From positions 275,983,416 through 276,047,415 of the forward strand of contig NC_066583.1 of NCBI RefSeq assembly GCF_024323335.1: a stretch of 64,000 nucleotides of DNA, in the 5' to 3' direction. Position numbers and translations under genes: made by a program. Under the pieces are notes generated by a model that searched no databases, was not told the DNA's origin, and saw only the letters and a list, made by a program, of their open reading frames with translations. Each line of letters begins with the position of its first letter. Position 1 is the stretch's first letter. Source of the stretch: Lathyrus oleraceus. Taxonomy: Eukaryota > Streptophyta > Magnoliopsida > Fabales > Fabaceae. Positions 29,878-44,000 of the stretch are shown here, one piece after another.

Positions 29878-30565
29878 ATGGATTGTGGACGAACGAACAC
29901 TAAGAAGTACAGTTTCAGATGTCCAGATTTGAAAGAGTTAAGGAAGCTGTCATCTTTTGTATTAGATCCCTTGGACTTCAAGCCAAGTCATGGGAAGCTT
30001 CTATCTATCTTGTCTGCTAATTTGATTGAAGGAATTATGAGTGTGTTGGTTCAGTTTTATGATCCTCTCTACCATTGCTTCACTTTTCTTGATTATCAGC
30101 TTGTGCCTATGTTGGAGGAGTATGCCCATCTCTTGGGAATACTTGTTTCTATAAAGGTACCATTTAGTGGATTGGAAGAGATTCCTAGATCTCATATCAT
30201 AGCTGAAGCTCTTCACTTGAAGAAGTCTAAGATAGAGGCTCATTGGGTGAAGAAAGGAAGATTGTTTGGATTGAAATTTGAGTTCCTCATCAAGGAAGCT
30301 ATTACATTTGCTCAAGCCGGTAGTGTGGATGCTTTTGAAGCTATCTTTGTGTTGCTCATCTATGGGTTGGATTTGTTCCCTAACATTGATGGTTTTGTTG
30401 ATGTTAACGCCATTAGAATTTTCTTGATTGGAAATCCTGTGCCTACTTTGTTGGGTGATATGTATTTCTCTTTGCATCTAAGGAATTCTAAAGGTGGTGG
30501 AACTATTGTCTGTTGTGTTCCTTTTCTATACAAGTGGTTTATTTTGCACTTGCCTCAGACGCCTA
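29878..30565 (+). pseudogene. ORF1 of element A', truncated by insertion of element B
   Basis: The first 229 residues of an Ogre-type ORF1 are open without stops, with QFYDPLYHCFTF, an AEALHLKK segment and GNPVPTLLGDMYFSLH, matching element I ORF1. The frame is cut at 30565, where the LTR of B begins with TGTAAGACCC; the coiled-coil half is absent from the window. The ATG at 29878 is the first in frame and lies at the end of the leader, as in related elements. The intact frame suggests A' was fairly young when B inserted, or that ORF1 stayed under constraint. Confidence 0.85.
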
Positions 30566-32093
30566 TGTAAGACCCTAATTTTGACCCTAAGATCCCTCAT
30601 GGCATCATATCATTGCTCATTGCACTGCCTCAAGGATCATAGCATGTTTGGCTCCTTACCTCTAAGGTTGGGACTTGAGTAATTGGTTTGAGACCACCAA
30701 GCTTGCTTGTATTGTATATTATTTCTTTTCTTATTTTGATTACTAACCAAAAGCACAAAAATATGTCACTAACTCTTTTTGTTTTGAAGCTTAAGTGATC
30801 ATGTGCTCCCATGCTCCTAGGAGGCTCCTAAGCTCAATGAAGTGGCTAGATGAAGATGAGAATAAGCATGACAATGGTTCAAAAAGTTCCTAATCATCAT
30901 ATATGCCTCCCAAGTATCTCAATTTGTCAATTTGATCAAGATAACCCAAAGGGCTTGAGGATTGTTTCCCAAGGAAACCCTAATTCAACTATGCTTTGAC
31001 TGTGCCTTGCTCATGAAGCAACCTCAACCTATGATCAAATTTAATCAAGGGAAGTTATTTCATTCATTATTTTATGCATATACGAACCTATGTGAGGCCC
31101 CTAAATCATTCATTCATCAAGATTTGAAGTTTGGCCTTGAGAAGTTGACAAGTCAAGTCATCTGACTAAACTGAAGATCACTGAGATACAACTTTTAATG
31201 GGTTTGTAAAATGAGGATGACCCCAAATGCAAAAATGTTCTTAATAACCATATGAATAACTTTCATGGTCATCAAAAATCCATTTGAAACATGTAAGGTC
31301 ATCATTCATTTCAAAACATTATAGGTCATTTTGACTGAAACCCTAATTTTGGGTCAACTTCCCAAGGACCTAACTTCCTTAATTTTTTATGATTTTGAGG
31401 TGAGACCAAATGCACTGGAAATCTTAAGATGTCTACTTCAAATGTTATGTTGGACAAAACTTCATAATCCTAAAAGAAATACATGTGATAATACAAAACA
31501 TTATAGGTCACTATTGACCAAAGACATTGAATTTCAAAAATGCCCTACTTCAAGTGCCCATACCTTTCTCATGAAAAGTCCAAATGATGCAAAATTTAAG
31601 TCTCAATTTATAATGTTGAAAATATCTACAACTTTGATGTTGGAGGTTTTTCCACTTGAGGCTTGCATCATTGAAGTAGAAGGGCTTGAAGAGGCTTCAT
31701 TTTGGTGAAAATTTTCAAAGGTGACTTAGACATGTTTTGTACCCAAACTTTCACAGCCAGTTTTCATTAATTTCCAAATGCCAAATGAATTTTTGCCCAA
31801 CTTGACTTTTGTTCCTTATTTCAAGAGCTTTCCAACCATTACTCACATTAATTTTTTTGACTTTCCATGTGGGAGTTTTGAAGAGCTTTCTATTTAGGTT
31901 CATTTTTGCATTTCACATCAAAACGTCATGTGCAAGCAAATGCCAATCCAATTGCACATCCAATTCAATTCCATTTGAGTTCAGCATGGCTTATCACACA
32001 TCATTGGGCCTTACATGCGCCTGTACAGGCCCATGCAAGGATGATTCAAATCTCATGCACACGAGGGAACCATGCTTCTCATCATATTTCAGC

Positions 32094-32102
32094 TATAAAT
32101 AA
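32094..32102 (+). promoter_or_regulatory. TATA box of LTR B
   Basis: TATAAATAA, 1528 bp into the LTR. Confidence 0.65.
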
Positions 32103-33941
32103 GTGTGCATTCTCATTCACATGGAAACCAAGTGGAGATCTGAATTGCTGCTGAATTGAAATCCAAACCCTCACCAAAGGAATTTTTAGTTTTCTATTTC
32201 TCTTTCAAGCTTGAATTTCAACATCATTAGTTGATCTTCAAAGCTCAATTCCTTAACCTAGCATCACCATCACACTTCCAGAGCAAGAGTAGATCAGGAG
32301 CTTGAAGGATTTGTGTTGTTTGAAGCTTCATTTCAGAGGTAGAACCTCAAACTTTTTTGATTTAGATCTTGCAATACAATGTGAATTGCTTTGGTTTATG
32401 CTGTTTTTTGAAGTCCTCATGCATGAGGCAGGCCAATGGTGGTCTTAATATTGCAAATCGTGCCATTTCAGTTCATGCACCATGATCTTCAAGCTCACGT
32501 TTCTCTCAAAATAGGAACTGTGAAGATGATCCATGATCTTTGTGCTTGACTTGGGAGCATCGTGTATCCGCGCCTTAGAGCCATATGATCATTGCCACGT
32601 CAATTAATGAGATGATATAATGGCGCTGGATTTTCCTATTTTTCTTATTTTCTTTTAATTTCAGTTAATTCCTTTTATTTTCAAATATTCATAAATATTT
32701 TATTTGAAGTCACAAAATATGAGACCAATGCCAAAAAAATTCTTGAAAAATCTAGTTTCATATTTTGATTTTTAATTATTTTTGTGACTTCATTTAATAT
32801 TTTTGGGTAATTATTTGGTTTTTAATAGTTTTAATTCATTTTAAAATACTTTTTGATATTTGAAAAATCCAAAAATATTTTCCTAACACCTATGGATGAT
32901 GATAAGTCAATGAAAAATAGTCTCATCAATTTCTTATTTAATTTGAGATTTATTTGAGATTTTAATTCATATTGTATTATTTTTCATTATTTTTAATTGT
33001 TTTAAAATAGTTTCTGATTTCAAAAATTGTTGAGAAAATTTTCTAAAGTTTGTTCGACCATGTTAGACCTATGAGAATTTAATTGGACTTGTTGAAGTTG
33101 ATTTGAATTAAATTTGAGGTTTGACCATATTTTGTTTATTTTATTTTGCATTTATTTTTAATTCAAAAATTATCAAAAAAATATGTTTGACTTGTTTACT
33201 TGTAATCTCCATTTCTCTTCTGTTTGACATTGATTGATGATGACTTGGTTCACGTTGGATCAATTGAGTTTGATACTTTATTTCTCTTTCCATCTATTTC
33301 ATCTTCATCCCATTTCTTTTTTATTTTTGGCCAATGAGTTAATGTCTTATGGTTAGTCTTGACAAATGAGAGGTTTAACCTTCTTTGATCCAAACCAAAC
33401 TCAACTTGATCCAAGATCAAGTGAGTTGTTTTGTGTCCAAGATAGGTTACTTCTTGGTCAAGCAAAAAACCTAAAGTCCATACAAGGCCTTTCCCCTTTT
33501 GTTTTGGCATGACAAGTTTTTGGAGTTTGGCTTACTAGTCATGATGTCTAACTTATGTTTATTTTCCTATAGTTTTATTGACCGGCCTCAGATAAGTGTG
33601 ACTACTATATTAGTCCACCTATGATTGCTTAACATAGCACTACATTGTCTTATGACAAACTAACATAACCATACTAATTACTAACTTTAATTTGAGCATT
33701 TAATTTCTTGCCCTTTACTTTAAAGCACTTTATTTTTTGCTCATTTATTCATATTGCTTTTCATTTTGCTCACTTGAGCACATATTTTATGTTTATGCCA
33801 TTTTCCTTTTGCTCATTTGAGCTCATTATTGTATATAAATGTATTGTTGTCTTATGGTTGTTTTGTCTTTGTTTTGTGTGAATCCAATGCAAAAAGGAGA
33901 AAGGACTTAGAATTAGGATATACCTATGCTTAAAGGAGTTC

Positions 33942-34027
33942 AAGAGCAACTAGGCCTCATGCCTTTAGAATGTTAAATTTGTTGAAGAGCAACTAGGCCT
34001 CATGCCTTTAGAATGCTAAATCTCAAA
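33942..34027 (+). repeat. 43-bp direct duplication in LTR B
   Basis: Two adjacent copies start AAGAGCAACTAGGCCTCATG at 33942 and 33985, differing at about one base over 37 aligned bases. Confidence 0.85.
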
Positions 34028-34987
34028 GTTGACTTCAAAGGACTTCCTTTCCAAAACTTATTCTTTGTCCATTCCCCTTATTGTGTTATGAAATTTTTTA
34101 TGTTTGCTCTTGTGTGATAGGGATTCCATCTTGAGATAATAAAGAGGACCATTGTCATGAATAGCCAAGTTAAGAGAGATAAGGCAAATGGAGATCCTAG
34201 GGGCTTGAATCCAAATTGTTTGATTTCTTGATTGTGTGCTAAGTCCAAAGGAATGAAGCATCTTGAATCATCTCTATGATTTCAAGAAAAGGAACTCCAA
34301 CGGTTTTATCTTCTCTCTTATCTTTATATGCTTTAGGACTAGCCCTTCGCTTCTTCTCCCCACTCTAACCCAAGCCAAAAATCTTTTCTTTTAAACTTTG
34401 ACATTGTTTCAAATTAGAAACCAAGGCCTTATGCCTTTGACTTTTCAAGACCATTTTCATCAATACTCATTGTGGATAAATCTTAATCCAACTTTGACTT
34501 TATTTTGTAAATAAACCTAACTTGTAAATATAACTCACTTCAAGTTGTTTTGTGGTTCCAATGGCCACCTTTGTTAAAACTTTTCAAAAACATTAGTCAT
34601 AGGTTTGAGTTATCATAGTGGTTGATGTAAATCTCACCTCATCCTTAGTGATTGGATCATAAGTCTTCCATGCTTATTATAGGGTTAACCCCTCACTAGC
34701 ATGTTGAAGCCTTCCTCACATGGTGGATTGTTGGTTTAGGTTGATTTTTCTCCCTTTGATAACAAAAGACCTTAAGGCTTTTGATTAAATCAATTCACCA
34801 ATCTTTTGATATTTTTACCCCGAACTACTAGGTTTTGATCCTACCTTTGTGATGGTACATAGGCAATGGGTTCATCCATTCAAACAACAAATTTGTAAAT
34901 ATAATCTATTCTCTTCTCATACCTCCAATATTTTGCACATATTTTCACAAATATCAACCTACAACACATGTTTGCAAAAAGAGATTC

Positions 34988-35003
34988 CCTTAGAGTACTA
35001 AGG
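34988..35003 (+). other. Conserved LTR hairpin in LTR B
   Basis: CCTTAG-AGTA-CTAAGG is a perfect 6-bp stem with the invariant AGTA loop, 217 bp before the LTR end. Confidence 0.6.
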
Positions 35004-35226
35004 ATGTTTTGGATGCGTAAAACCTTCCCATTTCATAACCAACCCCCTTACCTAGATCTCTGACATTTTTATTAGTTTTTGATTCGATAAAACTTCTTAC
35101 TTGGCTTTTGTTCACTTTTTAGCCTTTCCTTTGGACAAATAAATGTACGGTGGCGACTCGAATTGTATGTTGACCTTTGGTTTAGTCAATAAACCTAAAG
35201 GTAACGAAAACCCCACTACAGAAAAG

Positions 35227-35244
35227 TGGCGGCTCTGCTGGGGA
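35227..35244 (+). promoter_or_regulatory. Primer binding site of element B
   Basis: TGGCGGCTCTGCTGGGGA, one base different from the PBS of element I, six bases after the LTR end. Confidence 0.85.
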
Positions 35245-36140
35245 CAAATTGCCCTAGTGGGTTTAGCCTACTTTTTGCTTATGTGTGTTGTATGTTTATA
35301 TATGTTGGTGATATATTTTTGTGCAAATTTGGGATGACTGTATTGTTTGTAATGTATGAATTGCTTGATATACTAATTGCTTGTATGCTTGGTGGTTTAC
35401 TGTGAGATGAGTTCTATACCCGAACTCGAGTGTACTTATGATAGGAGAATGGCATAGTCTTGTTGACTTCTGTGGAGTTATTCCTTAGCAAGTTGACTTG
35501 CAAGCCCATTCATTTGGTGGAGGTCTTGTTGGGATCAATAATGTCACACGAGTAGTCGTGGTTAGGCATTACTCTTTCCAGTATAAACCTTAGAAGCCAA
35601 GGACCTTAGATACCTAACTCATCTTGGCATATTTTAGGACGTAGTGCGAAGGTCATTCAAGTGTAAGATTTGATACGATTGTTACGCGATACTACACTCA
35701 TAAGAGTTTCTCTTGAGAATATTTTTGGAGGAAGAGTAGTCATTTTATCCGATAATATCTGAAATATGAGATGATGACTATGGGGACCTTTTTAGAACAT
35801 GATTGTCAGGTTCAACCTTAGTACACTCCCTTTGGGTGGTTCTTAACCAAGACTCCATGCTCGTGACTTACAACAAACCCTTGATTCGCGATTCATCCGT
35901 TCTCGTATATTCTCAATATCAATGGAACTTGGGTGTTGATAAGGTGTAAACCATAATCCACCAAAATGGATGATTGATATTGACAATGACGTGAGCCATC
36001 CCATGAACTTTGTGCATTGTGACTTGCTTGATCCTTGAGTGTGATTGTTGCATCCATGCATTCCTGCATTCATATGAATCCATATCATCAACAATAAAGT
36101 TTTCAAGGAACTTAAGAGGTCTATTTGGAATTTTTCAGAC
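35245..36140 (+). other. Untranslated leader of element B
   Basis: Homologous to the leader at 29027-29877. No gene is seen; the short minus-strand frame at 35843-36184 is a chance ORF. Confidence 0.75.
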
Positions 36141-36939
36141 ATGGATAAGCAAAGAAGGAACACGAAGAAGTACAGTTCAGACAACCCGATTTGAAAGAGT
36201 TATGGAGTTTGGCATCTTATGTATTAGAGCCTTTGGAGTTCAAGCTCGCCATGGGAAGCTCCTGTCTGTTCTTTCTGCTAAGGTGGATGAAGGTCTGATA
36301 AGTGTGTTGGTGCAGTTCTACGATCCTTTGTATCGGTGCTTCACTTTTCCGGATTTCCAGCTTTTGCCTACACTTGAGGAGTATGCCTGTCATGTGGGTA
36401 TACCTATCCTTGATCAATAGTCGTTCAGTGGTTTGGAGAAGATTCCATCTTCTCAAGAGATTGTTGATATGCTTCATATGGATGTAGCTGACATTGTTGC
36501 TCATATGACTACCAAAGGTGGAATTCAAGGTTTCCCATCTGATTTTCTCATTGCCAAAGCTATTATGTTTGGGAAGGCTATAAGTGAGGACGCTTTTGAA
36601 GCCATATTTGTACTACTCATCTATGGGCTAGTGTTATTTCCCAGCATCGATAATTTCGTGGATGTGAACACTATTAGGATTTTCTCTTCTCTTAATCTCG
36701 TTCTGACTATGTTGGGTGACACTTATTTCGCTTTGCATGTGAGGAATGCGAAGGGTGGTGGTTCCATTGTGTGTTGTCTGCCTCTATTGTACAAGTGGTT
36801 TCTTTCTCACTTGCCTCAGACGCTTGCCTTAAAGGAAAACAAGGAATGTCTACAGTGGTCTGTGAGACTTATGTCTCTCACTAATGATGATATCTCTTGG
36901 TACAACCGAGTTTATGATGGCGTTCAGATTATTGACTAA
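36141..36939 (+). pseudogene. Decayed ORF1 of element B
   Basis: The ATG at 36141 starts like A' ORF1 (basic NTKKYS stretch), but a base missing near 36173 shifts the frame. The shifted frame continues with QFYDPLYRCFTFPDFQLLPTLEEYA, meets TAG at 36418-36420, then resumes in the same frame with EAIFVLLIYGLVLFP and GDTYFALHVRN, ending at TAA 36937-36939. The coiled-coil half is missing. A short GATGGCGTTCA direct repeat (near 36918 and 36943) brackets the premature end, suggesting a deletion between short repeats. Confidence 0.8.
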
Positions 36940-36994
36940 TGATGGCGTTCATAAGCATGTTTTATTTTGAGCTCTTGATCAGTGGTTTAACTCT

Positions 36995-39753
36995 TTGTTC
37001 TTTATTTATTTTGAAGACAAGCTGACGCACCGGTACAATACTAGAGCCAATCATCCGAAGATAATGGAGCATTTAGAGCAAGAGAACAGGGACTTAAAGG
37101 AAGAGATTGATAGGCTGAATGCCATGATGGAGTTAGTCCTGGCCGCACAGAGCCAAGCTTCGCCAACTCCTGCAATTCCTCCCGCGAGGACTGTTATATC
37201 TGAGATATCAACTTCGACGGTGCCTGCTGCAACAGCCCACTTCGCTCCGTCTATGCCAGCCGAATTCCCTTGGGGAATGCCTGCTAATTTCATGCCAGAG
37301 GGTTTTGCTCCTACTCTCGCTTCCATGCCGGCATCTAGCCCGGTCCTGTCTGTGCCACCTCCCGTTGTGCACACCATTCCCTGTGTTAAAGACATCATCT
37401 ATCATTCTGAGCCGTCTGAGGGTCCGAATGTTTATGAGAAGATGGATGAAATGAAAGATCAATTCCTTGAGCTGCGCAAGGAACTAAAGACTCTGAGGGG
37501 CCATGACCTCTTTGGGAAAAGTGTTATTGAGTTGTGCCTGGTGCACAACATGAAGATCCATATGAAATTCAAAGTGTCTGACTTCGAGAAGTATAAGGGA
37601 AATACATGCCCACTCAGCCATCTTGTGATGTATGCTTGCAAGATGTCAACACAGACTGATAATGACCAACTGCTGATCCACTACTTTCAGGATAGCCTGA
37701 CAGGTGTTGCGCTCCGGTGGTATATGGGGCTGGAGAGTGCAAGCATCCGCTCTCTCAATGATTTAGGCGAGGCCTTCGTCAAGCAGTATAAATATAACGT
37801 GGATATTGCTCCAGACAGGGACCAGTTGAGGGCGATGTCCTAGAAAGAGAAGGAGATGACAAAGATCTTCTTGAAGAGTTTGAGCTCTTTCTATTATGAA
37901 AGAATGATTGCCAGTGCTCCTTCAGACTTCACCTAAATGGTGAATATGGGAATGAGATTGGAAGAAGGGGTCCGTGAAGGACGATTATCTAGAGATGACA
38001 GCTCATTAGCAAAGAAGTATGGAGGCTTTGCTAGGAAGAAGGAGGGAGAGACTCATGTTGTGTCCTCCCATACTAAAAGAAGGCCCTCTGTAAGGAGGAA
38101 GAATGTGCGTCTAGTCATCAACCAACACCAGGTGGCTCATATAGCACCTGCTTTCAGAGAAGTTCATCAACAACATCAACAACAACATCGTCAACAGCAG
38201 GCCTACCAGCCTCACAATAATAATAACACTAGCACCAACAATTACGAGAGGAAAAGGGTGACTTTTGGCTCGATTCCGATGACTTATGCTAAACTCTATC
38301 CTTCCTTGATTGATAGGAAGCTGATAACTCCGCGTGATCCTCCTGCTGTACCAACCAATCCTCAGTGGTGGTATAAGTCAGAGCTTCATTGTGTATATCA
38401 TTCCGGTCCTCCCGGACATGATGTGGTGAATTGTTACCCATTGAAGACCAAGGTGCAAGACCTTGTGAGAAGTGGGATATTGTTTTTCGAGGACGTAGGT
38501 CCAAATCTGAAGAAGAACCCATTGCCCGAGCATGAGAAAGCAGTTGTTAACATGGTTCAGGGATGCCCTAGAAAATAAAAGTCCTTTATGTGAATGACAT
38601 AAGGAAATCTTTGGTCGAGATGCATAAGCTGTTGTGTGAACACAGCCACTACGAGCATGACCAGGATAGGTGCCAGGTGTGCACTATCAATGAGAGAGGA
38701 TGCCGTCAAGTAAGAAGGGACATCCAAGAAATGATTGATCAAGGGATGATTGAGATACTTCAGAATCGTAATGAGGACGAAGTTGATGTTATCACCCTAG
38801 TGTTTAAAATTCCGGAGCCTGTTGTCGTCAAGTATAATGGCAGCAAGAAGAAGGTATCTCCAGCTCTTGTGATCAAGCTAGCGGGCCCTGTCCCGTTTGT
38901 ATCGGACAAGGTTGTTCCCTACCGATATAACGCTGTCATGCTGGAAGATGGAAAGGAGGTGTCGTTGCCCTCAACTTCTGTAGTGAGCATTTCAGACGTC
39001 AGTGTTGTAACCCGTAGTGGTCGTGTTTTCTCGGCGCACCCGAAATCCCATGAAGATGTCATGAAGAGAACTGTTGTTAATCCTGCAGGTCCCGTGGGGA
39101 TTTCTTCTCAAAATAATCTTGTTCCTGTTGTTGACCTTGTTGCTGTCAAGAACAATAACACCCCTATCCTAGTTGGCCAGTCTAGCATTTTGAAAGAGGA
39201 TGTTGATGAGATGCTGAGGCACATCAAAAGGAGTTAGTACAATGTTGTTGATCAGTTGCTACAAACTCCATCAAAGATATCTGTCTTATCTTTGTTGATG
39301 AATTCCGAGCCACACCGTGAAGCTTTGTAGAGGGTGTTGGACGTGGCATACGTGGACCACGATGTCACAATAGAGCAGTTTGATAGCATTGTTGCAAATA
39401 TAATCGCTTGCAACAACTTAAGCTTCTGTGATGCTGATCTTCCCGAGGAGGGAAAAGACCATAATTTGGCTTTACACATATCCATGAATTGTAAAGATGA
39501 TGCATTGTTCAATGTGTTGGTGGACACAAGATCATCACTTAATGTGTTGCCAAAATCCACTCTTGCTAAACTTTCTTATTAGGGGCCTCCCATGAGGCAG
39601 AGTGGAGTGGTTGTGAAGGCGTTTGATGGATCGCGTAAAACTGTGTTCGGCAAATTAGAACTCCCGATCAAGATTGGACCTAGTGATTTCCATATCACTT
39701 TCCAGGTCATGGACATTCATCCGTCTTACAGTTGTTTGCTTAGCAAACCATGG
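36995..39753 (+). pseudogene. gag-pro: Decayed gag-pro of element B, 5' part
   Basis: Gag opens with a short coiled coil (about 37064-37140), followed by the gag domain with HYFQDSLTGVALRWY and AFVKQYKYN. The frame is broken by TAG near 37841, further stops near 37936 and 38576, a frame change near 38590, and TAG/TAA codons near 39235, 39328 and 39580. A CX2H...GHX4C cluster at about 38389-38440 matches element I. The protease is recognisable but its DTG is changed to DTR near 39527, which would kill catalysis. The segment is cut right after LLSKPW by copia element C and resumes at 46836. Confidence 0.85.
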
Positions 39754-41067
39754 TGTTAGTACCTTAAGATTGGCATTAATTTTGTGAAACAAATAATGTA
39801 ATCACCTCTGTTGTTTTAATATGTTGGGTTGAAGAAGTTCAACATCTGGACCAACATGTCATGTAAGATGTCACGACATCGGGACTGTGACATCTCACAT
39901 GTGTATAAAACTGAATCAGTTAATTCTGGTTTGTGTTAAATGATTAATTAGGATATCTGGTGAATATCCTAACTCCTATGTGGAGATCTTGAAGATTCAA
40001 TCAGAAGATTTGGTGAATATACAGTTTCCAAATATGGAGATCTTTTAGGAAATAAAAGATTGAAGACCTTGATTGTAGCAGAAGAATTCTGCCAGCTTTG
40101 TAACAGCAAAGGAGAAGCTTGCTACGATTTCTGAAGGTCAAATCCAGTTGGGTGGTTAGGTTATAAATAGAAAATTGTAACCTAGGTTTTGTAAGCCTTA
40201 AACAATGTAAAAATTAGGGGTGTGTGTGAGGTAAACCTCCCAACCTGTGGGAAGGTTACCAGGTGTTTCTCAGTGCTTAAAAGCATGAGATTATTTGTAA
40301 CATAAAAGCCTGTAGGCAAGAGTTATTAGGTTCTTGAACGAAGCTGTGAAGCATGTTCAAGTTGTCTAAGAATTACATGGTAATTGTAGTGATAGGAATG
40401 GAAACTGGAGGTTTCTATCTAGGAGTGCCTGGGTATAAATTGCATTTGGTAGGGATTAAGTGAAGAGTTGTAAACGGGGGAGTTTAACCCTGAATTAATA
40501 CTGCTAATAGTGGATCTTCTTCCTGGTTTGGTATGCCCCCAGAGTAGGTAATGTTGTACCAAACTGGGTTAACAATTACTGGTGTTTTTACCTTCTGCAC
40601 ACTATATTATGTCTGTTATAACTCAGTCTGGTGTTAGTCTGTTTATGACGGGAATAACAGACCTGACACATAGCCTGCAATCTGAATGCAAAACAGAATG
40701 TTATGACATTCATAATTGACTGCTAATACTGATGTATAGACTGATTGGTCTTTTAAAGTTCAACCGTCTGTAATGTTGGAACAGGTGATGTTCAAATCAA
40801 TGTTGAGACATCATGCTGATAACTGGGCAGGATCAATAAACATAAGTGTTATGTTTGATCTCTACTGTGTCTTTGTACTAGATGGATAAAACTGGATGTT
40901 CTTCTGTCCATGGTGGTATAGTAGCAGATGTCATGACATCTATGACTGTGTGCATATGAGTACTGGGTTTTAATTTTTATAACTGTCTTGTTGTATTAGT
41001 AACAATGTTGGATCAGATGTCATGACTTCGTGTAGAACATCTGAACTCTGACTATACCAGAATTTCA
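39754..41067 (+). repeat. 5' LTR of copia element C
   Basis: Begins TGTTAGTACC, ends AATTTCA. It has a TATAAATAG box near 40163 and several ATGTCATGACAT-like palindromes, including a perfect one at 40927-40940. Confidence 0.92.
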
Positions 41068-41069
41068 AT

Positions 41070-41081
41070 TGGTATCAGAGC
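41070..41081 (+). promoter_or_regulatory. Primer binding site of element C (initiator tRNA-Met)
   Basis: TGGTATCAGAGC, two bases after the LTR; this is the classical plant initiator tRNA-Met binding site. Confidence 0.9.
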
Positions 41082-44000
41082 AGGCATCCTGTTCTGTTTC
41101 TGGATGAGATCCATGGGTGATACTTTCTGGTATCTTGCAAGGAGTTATGTTAGTACTGATGTTGGAACCCGTGGAAGGTTCTGTGATTTCCCTGAATGGT
41201 CCCTTGAAGTAGGTGGATGAACTATTCATGACAGGAACTGTGTGTACCTATCTCTGGAGGTTGGCAATTGGACTTTGTATGGGACAGCTGTGCTAGTATT
41301 GAATCATATTCAAACTTGGTATGTTCTTGGAGGCTGATCTGGTGAAGTGTGTGTTCATAGGTTGAGTTGTATTATGATTTCCGCTGCATAATACCTGGAA
41401 AAACTCAAACTTTGATGTAGTTTCCCCTCATGTGGATAAAAGGCTGTTGTATTCAAGATTTCATCATAATCTACTGAAGATGTCAAAGATACTTGAGTCT
41501 CCTCAAGTCCACTCATCATGACGTTCTCACTTCAGGATGGTAAGAATCACCTGATCACTGATTCTTTTACTCTCTTGGGTAGTGTATATGAAGACCTTGA
41601 AGACTTTCAAGGAGGGTTTGTTCCAAGGAGGTGGAACTAATGTTCTATGTGATGATAGAACATGTTGTTCAACAAGTATGTAGCTACTGGTTGAAGAGCA
41701 GATGTGTTTAGGTGTCAAACAAAGGGATACTTTTGTTTGGAACCTACTCCTGACCTGGAAGAGGAGACATTTGTATGTGCTAAGTTGACAAGGGTAGGGT
41801 CAACTGTGTTTGTGCTCAAGAAGGTCACTTTTAGAAGTCTGATCTCTAGAAGTGGAGCTGGTTGAGATGTGACATTGTGAAATTTCCTGCTAGATTGATC
41901 AGGGTTGGATAGTTGTTCCCTGAAGTACTATGTTGTGTTAGAAGACAAGTCCCCTGGATGTTAGAAGTCAATAATGGGGTAACCTGATTGCTATTAAGAG
42001 GATTGGGACCATGAATCTTGTTATTCAAACACCACGCTCAGAAGTGGCAGTTCTTTCAAGGAGTGAGAATATGAAGATTCAGAGGTTGGTTGAGGTAGTA
42101 TGCTCTGGAAATGCATATCTACTATTGACTGGTGTTGTTTTCTTTCACTAGTACTTATGGTCAACTGGAGTCTGATTGGAGTGATTGGAGTATGTATAGG
42201 TATAACTCATAGAGTTACTTGCCACTGGTAGGGGTGATGTATGTCATGTTGAGACATTTGTGTACAATGCATGGATATTGGTGTGAAGTTTCCATGATTG
42301 TTAATTTAAGGGGGAGTTTTGGTTAACCTCCTCACGTTTGGTCAGCCTAGGGTCTGGTTGGTTGTTGACCTGTGTCACATGGGTTCTGGTTGTTGTGTGA
42401 CACATTTGCAAGGAATGATTCATCTCTCTCATTCCTAAGGGTGAATCTAATCTGGAAAGATTCTCAAAACTGTTGAGGTGCTTGCAAGCAGAAGATGTTG
42501 ACACAAGAAGAGTATTTTCAAAGTATTCTTATTGTGGAAGTATCTGAAAGGAAAATTGGGAATGGATTTAAGATCAAAGTCTACTTGTGCCAAGTACAAG
42601 TATTTAATTGATTATCCTTGGAACTCAAGATAACTGATGTTTTTTTTAAAAAGATGTTGGAACATCTTGTCTTCAAGACCCTGTGCAGAATCACAGGAAG
42701 GATAGTACATTGGTTTATGATTTATCACTTTGGTGGCAGCAAAAGCATATGATCTCTGAAAAGGTTTCCTGGCAAAAAACATGTTCTGCCTTGGTGTGTA
42801 CAAGAAGAAGAAAACATCATAGTCCTGATGGTGGTTACTTGGATCAGTTCACTTCTGATCTAGGTAAGGAAGTGCATTAGCTAATGCACACTATGGAGTC
42901 AAGAACAAGTGGCAGCGGTCTTGACATCATGGAAACAACTTTGCTTTAGGAAGTGGAATCCTTGGTATAGCTGAAGGGATAGTTTCTAACTGGTCCTTCT
43001 GAAGACTCATGCATTAGAGTGTCTGATGTCTTTGGAGAAGAAGCAGGGATTCATCAAGGTGTGAGTTTGGATGATTTAACTGCAAACCTGCAGGATGGAG
43101 GATGTTTACTCAAACTTGGTTCCACAATCAAGTCTATGAGAACATTGAACTCTTGTTCTGTGAAGGGAGGAAGTTCTTTCAAGTGGCAGAAGAAGGAGCT
43201 GAATTCAACAGCTAGATGTTAGAACACAATGTTGTGACATTTGGTTCAACATCAGAATCTTAGTTGGTGAAGTGGCACATCAACTTGAGATAGAAGGGTC
43301 TACAGGGTTGTAGATTGGATACTTCAAAAAGATCGTTCTCGTTGCAGTTCTTTGGAGTTGCTGGATGGAGAGGATGTTACATGTTCATGTCTTGGAAAAT
43401 CTAAGTTTTGTTCAACATGTAGCTTGAAGTTCAAGTCTCACTTGGAAGGTCAGAATATCTTTGGGAGATGTCTGATAAACGTGGAGAGGTCAAAGAATGG
43501 CATTTGACTTTTTCATATGAGGATTCATGAAGGAGGTAATCAACCAGTGGCATTTGGTCTATCTCAGAAGTGAGTTCGAAGAATCAAGACGATCAACTTA
43601 TGGCAGCTGATTATTCTTGAGGAAGGTCTGAGACAAATTACCTTGAGTAGAAAAGGAGTAAGTTGAAGACAAAAGGAGGTGTTTTCTATTCATCTCTTGG
43701 AGCTTGTGGAAGGAGTTCTGAGCTATCTATGGAAGATTATCTCTTGATGGGATGAGAATGCATATGTCCGAATTGTGGTCTGGATCAAGCTTATGATTCA
43801 GTGATATCTGAAGAATATCAGATGGTGTTATGTTGTGAAGTGGTTTTCTGTTCTGGTTAGAAGAGAGATAGTCACAGGGTGTGGATGTGTTCAGCCAAGA
43901 GCTTTGAACAAGGAGTGTGCTCTTGAAAACATGAAGATGCGTCTTATGTTTTCCATTCATCAAGTTGTCTGGGTTCTCTTTGAATCAGGAAGTTTGTGAA

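Larger units (their letters stand above)
30566..35220 (+). mobile_element. 5' LTR of element B (Ogre-type)
   Basis: 4655 bp, TGTAAGACCC...CCACTACA. It has a TATA box at 32094, a 43-bp direct duplication at 33942-34027, the conserved module at 34821-34865, the hairpin at 34988-35003 and a PBS-like TGGCGACTCG at 35151. A PBS follows six bases after its end. The five bases before it are GCCTA; no matching right copy is in the window because B lacks its 3' end. Short ORFs inside look like chance frames. Confidence 0.85.
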
